DNA of 5,546 nucleotides from Candidatus Bathyarchaeota archaeon (GCA_003662715.1 QMYO01000140.1:1-5546); one strand, 5' to 3'. Positions 1 through 5,330 are shown, numbered from the stretch's first letter. The notes: generated by a model not told the origin, from the sequence alone. Translations and numbers: made by a program.

Positions 1-37
1 AGCAATTCTTATCATTATAGAAAATTCTTTCACAAAT

Positions 38-47
38 GATAAATACT
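38..47 (+). promoter_or_regulatory. possible TATA element of the peptidase gene
   Basis: An AT-rich GATAAATACT stretch lies about 50 nt before the peptidase start codon. If it is a TATA box, transcription would begin near 68-72, which leaves a leader long enough to carry the GGGAGG ribosome binding site at 82-87. The surrounding sequence is AT-rich throughout, so the exact element is a guess. Confidence 0.25.
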
Positions 48-93
48 TTTTAGCCAAATATGTTGCACCCTAGAATCTCACGGGAGGAAAAAA

Positions 94-1284
94 ATGAAAA
101 AAACATTATTGGCAACTACAGTCCTTGTGACCATGTTAGCTATTACGTCTTTGTCAGTTTCGACCAACGTTTCTGGTGCCGGAAGAAAAATAACATTCAA
201 TCTCGATGTGCCCTATCATCCGGAAGCCATTAGCGGCTTCTGCGGTGCTGCAGTAGCACAGATGTGGATAGAATACAACACTGGAACATCCGTAGATCAA
301 TGGGAATTGTTCTATGGGGATCCAGATGGGCCTTGGGATGGCATATATATGAACAATCCTGAGCCTGGCTGGTGGACGAGTCCACAAGGGTTAGAAGTTG
401 CGATGAACTGGTATGCGCAACCGACTGATCCAGCCACAATAGCAGATTACTCCTATGACAATCCGTATGTTGCCGTAGCTTATCAGGCCATAAGTATCAT
501 CTTTTACAATCAGCCATCTGCTGCTTTGGTGTGGGATGGCGATCACTGGATGCTTGTGAAAGGCGTGGTTCTGCAGCTCAACCCGATGGTGATAAAAGGA
601 TTTTACGTGCACGATCCTTACGGCTTTAAAGAAGGCTGGGGTTTCCCTACATCCAATGTTTTCAAAACTGTGAAGGCTTGGGTGAAAGCGCATTTCACGC
701 CGATTACCGGGGGAGGGATCTGGGGTGGAAAGTGGGTGACGGTTGAGTACTATCCAGAAGCAACGCATCCTACAGAATTTGTCCAAGGCTTCAGTTATAC
801 GATAGAAATTGAATCATCCAGAGGAGAACCAACTACATTCAAAGACGTTGTAAACGAAGCGCAAAGAGGACTCAGGGAAAACGGTTTGTATGACTCTGGC
901 TCATTCGAGTCAAGGTTGAAGGGAGCAAAAGCCACTTCCCCGATACGGGTGCAATCTCTCAGCGAGAACTTAAATGATTACTATATCGTTCCTTTTGAAA
1001 AGGGCGGAAAAATCTCTGCTGCAGCCATAGTTGACGCTGTAACTGGAGATTTTCTTGAAGCGGCGTGCGGACCCGCAATTGCTACAGGTTACCTCACGAT
1101 TTCAAGTAATCAAGCTGAAGAGATAATTCATGGATACACAGGAAAAGAGATTACTCAGCCACCGGAACTGGTTTGGATGCCTTGTTCTCACTCGTGGCAG
1201 CCTTACTATCCATTCTGGTTAGGTGTCACGGTCGATGGAGATCAAATCTTTGTCGATATGAACGGAGTCCCCTTTGAGGCATAG
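94..1284 (+). CDS. secreted C39-like (papain-fold) cysteine peptidase candidate
   Basis: Predicted exported protein of 396 residues. Residues 1-29 form a signal peptide: KK, a hydrophobic core at about 5-20, and a likely cut after VSGA at residue 29. There is no lipobox Cys and no C-terminal anchor. The mature start (VPYHPEAISGFCGAA) matches the nucleophile region of C39-like peptidases, with candidate catalytic Cys50. His151 in GDHWMLVKG and Asp174 in YVHDPYG complete a plausible Cys-His-Asp triad in the usual order. The papain-fold oxyanion residue is normally Gln six residues before Cys; here that position is Glu44. Residues 295-325 (YYIVPFEKGGK, then VDAVTGDFLEA) resemble a PepSY-like strand-turn unit. 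The tail PYYPFW, then VDGDQIFVDMNG, is another such module. A strong GGGAGG at 82-87, 6 nt before ATG, supports the start. It stands alone, with a terminator directly behind. The fold is fairly secure; actual proteolysis and the substrate are unknown. Confidence 0.8.
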   Translation: MKKTLLATTVLVTMLAITSLSVSTNVSGAGRKITFNLDVPYHPEAISGFCGAAVAQMWIEYNTGTSVDQWELFYGDPDGPWDGIYMNNPEPGWWTSPQGLEVAMNWYAQPTDPATIADYSYDNPYVAVAYQAISIIFYNQPSAALVWDGDHWMLVKGVVLQLNPMVIKGFYVHDPYGFKEGWGFPTSNVFKTVKAWVKAHFTPITGGGIWGGKWVTVEYYPEATHPTEFVQGFSYTIEIESSRGEPTTFKDVVNEAQRGLRENGLYDSGSFESRLKGAKATSPIRVQSLSENLNDYYIVPFEKGGKISAAAIVDAVTGDFLEAACGPAIATGYLTISSNQAEEIIHGYTGKEITQPPELVWMPCSHSWQPYYPFWLGVTVDGDQIFVDMNGVPFEA

Positions 1285-1303
1285 GTAGCCACCCTTCAAA
1301 CCC

Positions 1304-1310
1304 TTTTTTT
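1304..1310 (+). terminator. T-run terminator after the peptidase gene
   Basis: Seven consecutive T residues follow CCC, 20 nt after the peptidase stop codon and with no strong hairpin before them. Archaeal RNA polymerase commonly terminates on U-tracts alone. The gene beyond lies on the other strand, so a stop here fits the layout. Confidence 0.55.
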
Positions 1311-1741
1311 ATGAAGCGCACGCATTTCTCCTTAAATTATTAATCTCTAACGGTCTGGGATGTTTAAAGGTTCTAACCAAGTATCCCGCATTCAAATAGT
1401 CTCTGAAGAAGACTTGAAGACACATAACCACCGTAAGAGCGGTAATGCTCTTGTTTTATCACCTTTAAGAACCGTCTTATGTCGCCAGTTGTAACGTTCA
1501 GCTTCTTAGTATATCTAAGAAACCTTTTAATCCTAGAGGCATGAGCAATAGCAGTTCTACGAGCCAGTTGTAAATCAACTTCACAAAATTCCTTAAATTC
1601 ATCGAGGTTTATTGCATGCAGAGAGACGCTAGGATTATATGGAACAGAAAAGTTATATCCCCTATAGAATTTATCTGAGACAACGATCTCACCTAGAGAT
1701 GGAAGGAAATGTATCTTAATAACCTTTATAAACAAAACCAC
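1309..1741 (-). pseudogene. tyrosine recombinase (integrase) remnant, frameshifted and lacking the catalytic domain
   Basis: The first open frame runs from a GTG at 1741 to a stop at 1373-1375 (122 codons). Its middle (DEFKEFCEVDLQLARR, IKRFLRYTKKLNVTTGDIRRFLK) reads like the SAM-like core-binding domain of archaeal XerA/SSV-type integrases. Its last 20 or so codons look unrelated. From about 1419 the +1 frame instead gives LQVFFRDYLNAGYLVRTFKHP, the expected next helix and linker of this family, and ends at 1309-1311. The junction at 1413-1421 lies in GTCTTC-AA-GTCTTC repeats, which are prone to slippage. The domain carrying the catalytic Arg, His-x-x-Arg and Tyr residues is absent, because the peptidase gene begins immediately beyond. 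The rpo7 TATA box overlaps the apparent 5' end, so the GTG start is doubtful. A decayed insertion relic is the best reading; a functional short DNA-binding product is less likely. Confidence 0.65.
1725..1732 (+). promoter_or_regulatory. TATA box of the rpo7-spt4-kinase operon
   Basis: TTTATAAA is a near-ideal archaeal TATA box, preceded by ATAACC in the BRE position. Its centre is about 30 nt before the rpo7 ATG, which predicts transcription starting around 1752-1756 and a leaderless or very short-leader mRNA. It lies inside the first codons of the minus-strand recombinase remnant. Confidence 0.65.
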
Positions 1742-1757
1742 AGAGGAATGCTAAACC

Positions 1758-2369
1758 ATGTTTAAACTTGTAACCCTAGAAGACACCATTCGCATACCCC
1801 CCGAAAAGTTCGGCGAACCCATCGAAAAAGTTGGCTACGAACAGTTAAGAGCAAAGTATGAAGACATGATTGACGAAGAACTCGGATACGTTATCGCCGT
1901 CACTGACATTCAAGTCAGTCCTGTTGGAAAAATAATCCCGGGAGACGGCGCCACCTACCACAAAGCTTTGTTCGTCCTCTTAACGTTTCGCCCCATGATC
2001 CAAGAGGTAGTTGAAGGAGAAGTGGTTGAAGTAGCCGAGTTCGGAGCATTCGTACGAATAGGTCCAATTGACGCGCTTCTTCATGTGTCCCAACTTATAG
2101 ATGACTTCATTTCCTATGACGAGAAGCAAGGAGTACTTATGGGCAAAGAAACAAGGAGGATACTTAAAACTCAAGATCACGTAAGAGTCCGCATAACCGC
2201 AGTCTCACTTGGAGGCGGCGGAAGTTCCGGAAAAGTTGGCGTAACCGCAAGACAACCCTTCTTAGGAAAAATTGAATGGATTAGAAAAGACCTAGAAAAA
2301 ATCAGAAGCGCTGAAGCTGAAAAAACGAAAAAGAAACCGGAAGAAACTGGGGAGCAGAAGAATGAGTGA
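1758..2369 (+). CDS. rpo7: DNA-directed RNA polymerase subunit Rpo7 (RpoE', Rpb7 homologue)
   Basis: Stalk subunit of archaeal RNA polymerase. It pairs with Rpo4, binds emerging RNA and aids open-complex formation and processivity. The 203-residue product starts with the family's MFKLVTLEDTIRIPP. The N-terminal tip domain spans about 1-80, with the glycine turn SPVGKIIPGDGATYH at 54-68. The S1/OB RNA-binding domain covers about 82-168 (VVEGEVVEVAEFGAFVRIG, IDALLHVSQL, then KVGVTARQPFLG). A charged Lys/Glu-rich tail follows from about 180 and is probably disordered. It makes the protein slightly longer than typical Rpo7 (roughly 180-190). ATG 1758 is chosen because it gives the canonical N-terminus and sits about 25 nt below the TATA box; an earlier ATG at 1748 is in another frame. 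It is the first gene of a coupled operon and overlaps spt4 by 8 nt. Confidence 0.96.
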   Translation: MFKLVTLEDTIRIPPEKFGEPIEKVGYEQLRAKYEDMIDEELGYVIAVTDIQVSPVGKIIPGDGATYHKALFVLLTFRPMIQEVVEGEVVEVAEFGAFVRIGPIDALLHVSQLIDDFISYDEKQGVLMGKETRRILKTQDHVRVRITAVSLGGGGSSGKVGVTARQPFLGKIEWIRKDLEKIRSAEAEKTKKKPEETGEQKNE

Positions 2370-2547
2370 AAAAGCCTGCCGAGAATGCCACTTAATATCT
2401 TATGGAAACATTTGCCCAAACTGCAAATCCTCTGGTTTAAGCGACGACTTTTCTGGTTTGATCATCATATTTGATGTAGAAGGTTCAGCCATAGCTCGCG
2501 TAATGAAGGTGAAAGAAAAAGGACGCTATGCACTCCGTGTTCGGTGA
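2362..2547 (+). CDS. spt4: transcription elongation factor Spt4 (RpoE'')
   Basis: Small zinc-binding partner of Spt5. The Spt4/5 complex bridges the RNA polymerase clamp and increases processivity. The 61-residue product has the zinc knuckle with Cys6-x2-Cys9 and Cys18-x2-Cys21 (ACRECHLISYGNICPNCKS). It is followed by the short beta segment DDFSGLIIIFD and VEGSAIARVM, which pairs with the Spt5 NGN domain. Length and order are typical for archaeal Spt4. The ATG overlaps the end of rpo7 by 8 nt, and GGGGAG at 2349-2354, 7 nt upstream inside rpo7, serves as ribosome binding site. The stop overlaps the next gene's start in a GTGA arrangement, so all three genes are probably made from one transcript. 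Confidence 0.95.
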   Translation: MSEKACRECHLISYGNICPNCKSSGLSDDFSGLIIIFDVEGSAIARVMKVKEKGRYALRVR

Positions 2548-3065
2548 TTAAAATTCATCGTCTTACACCAGCATTACGTAAGAAATTGAAGTCTCCCATC
2601 GGACTTTTAATTCAAGGAACATCTGATGAAACAATGAAAAAACTAAGAGAAATAATGAAGAAAGAAAAACCCTTAATGATTATTTCAGTGGGCGACGTTG
2701 TCTCCAGCAACATGACAAAACACGGCATCTTCCCTCAAGTCATGATTGTAGACAACAGAGTTATGAGAAAACGCATAACACCGATTTCCCTAGATGCTGA
2801 TCAAACTTTACATGTAAAAAATCCTCCAGGAACCTTAACTGACCAAGCATGGTCTACGATACAAGAAGCGTTAAGCCAAACGCAACGAACGAAAATAGTG
2901 GTTGACGGCGAAGAAGACCTCCTCACCATAATAGCAACGTTGCATGCACCTGAAGGATCATTAGTAGTTTATGGGCAGCCACGGGAAGGAATTGTTGCGG
3001 TTAAGGTTACAAAGCAAAAGAAAGAGATGCTACAGCGAATAGTGGAAGCAATGGAGATACTTTAG
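2544..3065 (+). CDS. GTP-dependent dephospho-CoA kinase (DUF359 family)
   Basis: Catalyses the last step of archaeal coenzyme A synthesis, phosphorylating dephospho-CoA with GTP; it is unrelated in fold to bacterial CoaE. The 173-residue product shows the family motifs in order: SVGDVVSSN (48-56), VDNRVMR (69-75), NPPGTLT (93-99), VDGEEDLL (120-127) and VYGQPREGIV (142-150). The conserved acidic residues Asp51, Asp70, Glu124 and Asp125 are candidates for metal, nucleotide or catalytic roles. Length is normal. The start is GTG at 2544, overlapping the spt4 TGA by 4 nt (GTGA). No separate ribosome binding site is visible, so translation is probably coupled to spt4. This gene sits between spt4 and rps24e in many archaea, for example Methanocaldococcus jannaschii, and the order here agrees. 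Rps24e is nevertheless about 0.73 kb away rather than immediately downstream. Confidence 0.92.
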   Translation: MIKIHRLTPALRKKLKSPIGLLIQGTSDETMKKLREIMKKEKPLMIISVGDVVSSNMTKHGIFPQVMIVDNRVMRKRITPISLDADQTLHVKNPPGTLTDQAWSTIQEALSQTQRTKIVVDGEEDLLTIIATLHAPEGSLVVYGQPREGIVAVKVTKQKKEMLQRIVEAMEIL

Positions 3066-3308
3066 AAAGGTTAAGGTAAAATAGCGTATCAATGAAAATC
3101 AGCGTTTTACTCATTTGTTAATTTGAGCCAGAACCAAAGTAGGACGACTCTACTGGCTAGGAAGGTGACAAGAGACCCAAAAAGGAAAATCACTCAGCAT
3201 CTATTACACGTGTATGTAGAATATCTCTTACATGATTATTTGAACGTTAAAGCCTTGTGCTGCCTTATGTGTGCTAAGGAGATTAATAACGTAAGATTGA
3301 TGTGTATG
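3066..3308. other. unassigned stretch inside the split ribosomal/RNA polymerase cluster
   Basis: A 243-nt stretch between the kinase stop and the converging membrane-protein stop. A weak AT-rich hairpin can be drawn at 3091-3115 (AATGA...TCATT outer stem), just after the kinase gene; it may help 3' end formation. No long T-run, tRNA, C/D-box pair or repeat is visible. An open frame from a TTG at 3123 crosses it, but it lacks a ribosome binding site, has an odd Cys/His/Leu-rich composition and runs into the antisense gene. I treat it as non-coding or decayed sequence. Confidence 0.4.
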
Positions 3309-3632
3309 CTAGTCCTTTATTTTCGGAGCTACAATACCCAAGACACCGCTAATTAGGATTATTAAACCTTCAGTGTCTTTCCCATAGAAAACAGTGATTA
3401 TCCCTAGAACTATATTTATCAATCCTCCAGCCAGGTAACGTTCTGCCCAAAGCATAGCGCTGGCAATTATCGCTAAGACGCCTATTCCAACTAGCGCTAG
3501 TGATTCAACATTAATGCGCTTACTTCCCTCAAAGAGATTTGATGCAACGTTAATAGCGTTCTTACACAAAAGCACGCCTCCGATAATCCCTAAAATCAAG
3601 GCTATCAATGCAAAGGCATGTTCACTTTTCAT
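3309..3632 (-). CDS. small four-helix membrane protein, function unknown
   Basis: No family is recognised. The 107-residue product has four hydrophobic segments, at about 6-23 (FALIALILGIIGGVLLC), 44-62 (SLALVGIGVLAIIASAM), 67-83 (LAGGLINIVLGIITVFYG) and 88-103 (TEGLIILISGVLGIVAP). The connecting loops are short, one being charged (EGSKRI). No catalytic or binding motif is evident and the helices are glycine-rich. Length and topology resemble the many small archaeal DUF-type membrane proteins. The ATG at 3632 is preferred over a TTG ten codons upstream because it has the site GTGAT 6 nt before it and removes a Cys-containing stub that is not membrane-like. It lies antisense within the normally contiguous kinase-rps24e junction and diverges from rps24e. 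Hydrophobic coding is convincing; the role is unknown. Confidence 0.75.
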   Translation of the reverse strand: MKSEHAFALIALILGIIGGVLLCKNAINVASNLFEGSKRINVESLALVGIGVLAIIASAMLWAERYLAGGLINIVLGIITVFYGKDTEGLIILISGVLGIVAPKIKD

Positions 3633-3638
3633 TTTTTT

Positions 3639-3643
3639 ATCAC
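3639..3643 (-). promoter_or_regulatory. ribosome binding site fixing the start of the membrane protein gene
   Basis: GTGAT on the minus strand matches the part of the archaeal 16S 3' end complement AGGAGGTGAT. It is separated by six A residues from the ATG at 3632. This favours that codon over the upstream in-frame TTG at 3662. Confidence 0.55.
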
Positions 3644-3740
3644 AGCACCCTTTCAAAACCAACAGATACTTATGATTTCTTAACCGAAACTCATGAACAC
3701 AAATTCTGATTCAAAATACAATTATGAAATACATAAAGCA

Positions 3741-3766
3741 TCGAAAAGTTAAAGTAATTGATATAT
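3741..3766 (+). promoter_or_regulatory. probable promoter region of rps24e
   Basis: Two AT-rich candidates lie 35-60 nt before the rps24e start. CGAAAAGTTAAAG (3742-3754) looks like a BRE plus TATA element and would start transcription near 3775. TTGATATA (3758-3765) would start it near 3788, at the ribosome binding site. A promoter is expected because the gene is cut off from the upstream operon. The first candidate leaves room for the leader; the choice is uncertain. Confidence 0.35.
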
Positions 3767-3786
3767 GTGAACATCAACAGCGCCGC

Positions 3787-3792
3787 GGAAGG
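3787..3792 (+). promoter_or_regulatory. ribosome binding site deciding the rps24e start
   Basis: GGAAGG ends 6 nt before the ATG at 3799. It supports that start over an ATG two codons earlier (3793) and over the far upstream in-frame ATG at 3724, whose extra 25 residues are unlike the family. Confidence 0.5.
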
Positions 3793-3798
3793 ATGACA

Positions 3799-4110
3799 AT
3801 GAAAGTTAAAATCGTTTCAAAGAAATACAATCCTTTGTTCAAAAGAAAAGAGATAGCCTTTGAGGTTGAACATACAGATACTGGAGGAACTCCACCTCGT
3901 TTAGAAGTGAGAAAAGAACTCGCATCAAAGTTAAAGACGAGCCTCGACTTGGTGTACGTTAAGAAGTTGGAAACAAAAACTGGAACTATGATCGCTGTGG
4001 GCGAAGCTAATGCTTACGATGCTATTGAGCAAGCTAAACTTCTAGAACCTAAACACATTGTTATTAGAAACACGCCTCCAGAAAAGACTGAGAAGAAAGA
4101 GGAGGAATAG
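3799..4110 (+). CDS. rps24e: 30S ribosomal protein eS24 (S24e)
   Basis: Small-subunit ribosomal protein found only in archaea and eukaryotes. The 103-residue product opens with the family's hallmark VKIVSKKYNPLFKRKEIAFEVEH. The middle (TPPRLEVRKELASKLKT, 31-47) matches the region that normally reads TPSR-x-EVR-x-KLA. YVKKLETKTGTMIAVGEANAYD (53-74) matches the second conserved block. The last dozen residues are a Lys/Glu-rich tail. ATG 3799 gives the standard N-terminus; starting at 3724 would add 25 residues foreign to the family. The stop is only 4 nt before the rps27ae start, so the two are cotranscribed, as is usual. What is unusual is the separation from the dephospho-CoA kinase gene on its upstream side. 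Confidence 0.95.
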   Translation: MKVKIVSKKYNPLFKRKEIAFEVEHTDTGGTPPRLEVRKELASKLKTSLDLVYVKKLETKTGTMIAVGEANAYDAIEQAKLLEPKHIVIRNTPPEKTEKKEEE

Positions 4111-4114
4111 CTGG

Positions 4115-4402
4115 ATGAGTGAAGAAAAAACTGAGGAACCAACTGAGGAAACGGTTGAAGAATCTGCCGAAGAAATAGTTGAAAAACCAACAGAAGAGGA
4201 ACCTGAGAAAAAAGTTGGAAAGGCTAAAAAGAAGAAAAAAGGTGTTTTCTTCCATTACAAAGTTGAGGAAGAGACACTTAAAAGATTACTTCCCTTCTGT
4301 GAGCGATGTGGACCCGGATACTTTATGGCTGATCATGGTAATCGATACGCTTGTGGACACTGCGGCTTCACACGTTATAAACAGGCTGAAACAAGCACGT
4401 GA
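4115..4402 (+). CDS. rps27ae: 30S ribosomal protein eS31 (S27ae) with acidic N-terminal extension
   Basis: Zinc-ribbon protein of the archaeal/eukaryotic small subunit; in eukaryotes it is made fused to ubiquitin. The core occupies residues 43-90 of 95: FFHYKVEEETLKRLLPFCERCG, then GYFMADHGNRYACGHCGFT. Zinc ligands are Cys62-x2-Cys65 and Cys80-x2-Cys83. Archaeal versions usually have about 50-65 residues and begin near the basic KKKKK stretch (38-42). Here about 36 extra residues precede it, nearly all Glu, Thr, Val and Pro with repeated EEPTEE / KPTEEE units. This extension is not ubiquitin-like. ATG 4115 has GGAGGA at 4101-4106, 8 nt upstream and inside the end of rps24e, so the extended form appears to be the real start. 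It lies 4 nt behind rps24e in the usual archaeal pair. Confidence 0.93.
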   Translation: MSEEKTEEPTEETVEESAEEIVEKPTEEEPEKKVGKAKKKKKGVFFHYKVEEETLKRLLPFCERCGPGYFMADHGNRYACGHCGFTRYKQAETST

Positions 4403-4454
4403 TGTATGCTTAAATCTTGAAACTTCTATAGGTTTAGGTGGATGAGTATAGAAG

Positions 4455-4874
4455 ATGATTAAAGTAAAGGTTTTTGTAAACAACATTTCCGCGGAGCGTT
4501 TTTGGGATATTGAAAAGCCTATTCCACCTATTCAGGCAGCCACAAACCTTAACATTGTGGGAATCAACGAGAAACGTGAAGGCATGCTAGAGGTTCCCTT
4601 TGTTTTTGCTATAAACTATACTCCAGCTGTAGCTCAAATTAGCTTGAAAGGAAAAGCTCATGTGGCAGGATCAAAAGATGAACTTAGACAGGTTCGTAAT
4701 GCATATGAGCAAAAAAAGCCTCCACCACCAATCATTCTTCAATCAATATCAAACGTCGTGTTCCTAGAATCGGTAATTGTCTGCCGAACCCTAAACATTC
4801 CTCCCCCAATTCCTCTGCCAAAAATCCCAACGGTTAAAGAAAAGAAGCGCGCTGAACCAACCTATAGAGCGTAA
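4455..4874 (+). CDS. proline-rich protein of unknown function next to ribosomal genes
   Basis: I cannot assign this 139-residue protein to a named family with confidence. The first half is strand-rich (IKVKVFVNNISAERFWD, LNIVGINEK, then LEVPFVFAINYTPAVA and ISLKGKAHV, roughly 2-70). A charged helix follows at 74-87 (KDELRQVRNAYEQK). Next come a proline run KKPPPPI (87-93), a hydrophobic helix around 95-113 (LQSISNVVFLESVIVCRTL) and IPPPIPLPKIP (115-125), then a basic tail. There is no signal peptide and no clear membrane segment. The pattern of antiparallel strands with a long helix and proline turns loosely recalls the SecB fold; this is speculation. An in-frame stop at 4449 rules out a longer form. 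AGGTGGAT at 4436-4443 may be a rather distant ribosome binding site. It sits 52 nt behind rps27ae, probably in the same transcript, which hints at a translation- or folding-related role. Confidence 0.8.
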   Translation: MIKVKVFVNNISAERFWDIEKPIPPIQAATNLNIVGINEKREGMLEVPFVFAINYTPAVAQISLKGKAHVAGSKDELRQVRNAYEQKKPPPPIILQSISNVVFLESVIVCRTLNIPPPIPLPKIPTVKEKKRAEPTYRA

Positions 4875-4878
4875 AAAG

Positions 4879-5283
4879 CTACTTCAAAGGAACGTACATA
4901 GATGATCTTGACGCACCGATGCCTGGTGATCCATGCTTGACTGGTTTGTTGGTGATGGCGAATTCACCTAGGTAGTGTCCAAGCATTTCTGGTGTGATTT
5001 CCACTGGTGAAAACTCTTTTCCATTGTGGACAAGGATTATTGTGCCAATCATTTCTGGAAGAATAACCATATCTCGAGCGTGAGTTTTGACAACTGTTTT
5101 CTGTTCTTTTTTTCGAGCTTGATTTGCTTTTCTGATGTTTTCGAGGAGGATGCGTTGTTCTTTTGTTAGTCCTCTTTGTAAGCTTCTCCTTAGTCGTGAT
5201 GGAAGTATACGGATGAAGTCGTCCATAGACATGGCTTTGAGTTGTTCAAGATTGTAGCCGCGATACATGAATTCTCTGGGCAT
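4879..5283 (-). CDS. rps19: 30S ribosomal protein uS19 (S19)
   Basis: Small-subunit head protein that forms a complex with S13 and contacts 16S rRNA near the decoding region. The 134-residue product is a full-length archaeal/eukaryotic type. It has the N-terminal extension [19 protein letters not shown] (5-23) and the basic [12 protein letters not shown] segment (27-38). The globular core has [20 protein letters not shown] (81-100), the signature [12 protein letters not shown] (102-113), and a C-terminal [14 protein letters not shown]. The ATG at 5283 is supported by GTGAG at 5292-5296 (minus strand), 8 nt upstream. In most archaea the gene lies in the S10 cluster between rpl2 and rpl22; here neither neighbour is present. 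The gene ends 4 nt from the stop of the converging unknown gene. No truncation or frame damage is visible. Confidence 0.96.
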   Translation of the reverse strand: MPREFMYRGYNLEQLKAMSMDDFIRILPSRLRRSLQRGLTKEQRILLENIRKANQARKKEQKTVVKTHARDMVILPEMIGTIILVHNGKEFSPVEITPEMLGHYLGEFAITNKPVKHGSPGIGASRSSMYVPLK

Positions 5284-5320
5284 TTTCTTTTCTCACTATT
5301 TTTCATTTGGTTTGTTAGGG

Positions 5321-5330
5321 TTTATTAAAC
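5321..5330 (-). promoter_or_regulatory. probable TATA box of rps19
   Basis: On the minus strand GTTTAATAAA, preceded by GAAAC in the BRE position, lies about 40 nt before the rps19 ATG. Transcription would start near 5299-5302, giving a short leader that still contains the GTGAG ribosome binding site. It also lies directly behind the stop of the upstream small reading frame, consistent with a separate transcription unit. Confidence 0.5.

Noticed and set aside
391..786. 131-codon minus-strand frame within the peptidase gene
   Set aside because: It is antisense to a gene with signal peptide, catalytic motifs, ribosome binding site and terminator; its own product shows no domain features.
1309..1741. 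Interpretation as the int(N) half of an SSV-type integrase split by site-specific integration
   Set aside because: int(N) fragments are expected to overlap a tRNA or similar att site; no tRNA is visible here, and the frame change points to decay instead.
3123..3356. 77-codon plus-strand frame behind the kinase gene
   Set aside because: It starts with TTG without a ribosome binding site, has an atypical Cys/His/Leu-rich composition with no recognisable motif, and its end is antisense to the convincing membrane protein gene.
3724..3798. 25-residue N-terminal extension of S24e from the upstream ATG
   Set aside because: The family begins at the VKIVSKKYNP block. The GGAAGG site at 3787-3792 fits the ATG at 3799, and the extra residues have no counterpart I know of.
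4064..4255. Minus-strand frame rich in Phe and Leu opposite the S27ae extension
   Set aside because: It is the reverse complement of GAA/AAA-rich codons, which automatically gives TTC/TTT; it lies over two solid ribosomal genes.
4179..4445. Plus-strand 88-codon frame overlapping rps27ae
   Set aside because: It is an out-of-frame reading of the S27ae coding sequence; the zinc-ribbon Cys motifs establish the other frame.
4442..4462. Six-codon upstream frame (ATG AGT ATA GAA GAT GAT TAA) overlapping the start of the proline-rich gene
   Set aside because: The AGGTGGAT motif overlaps this ATG, too close to serve it; it is more likely the ribosome binding region of the main gene.
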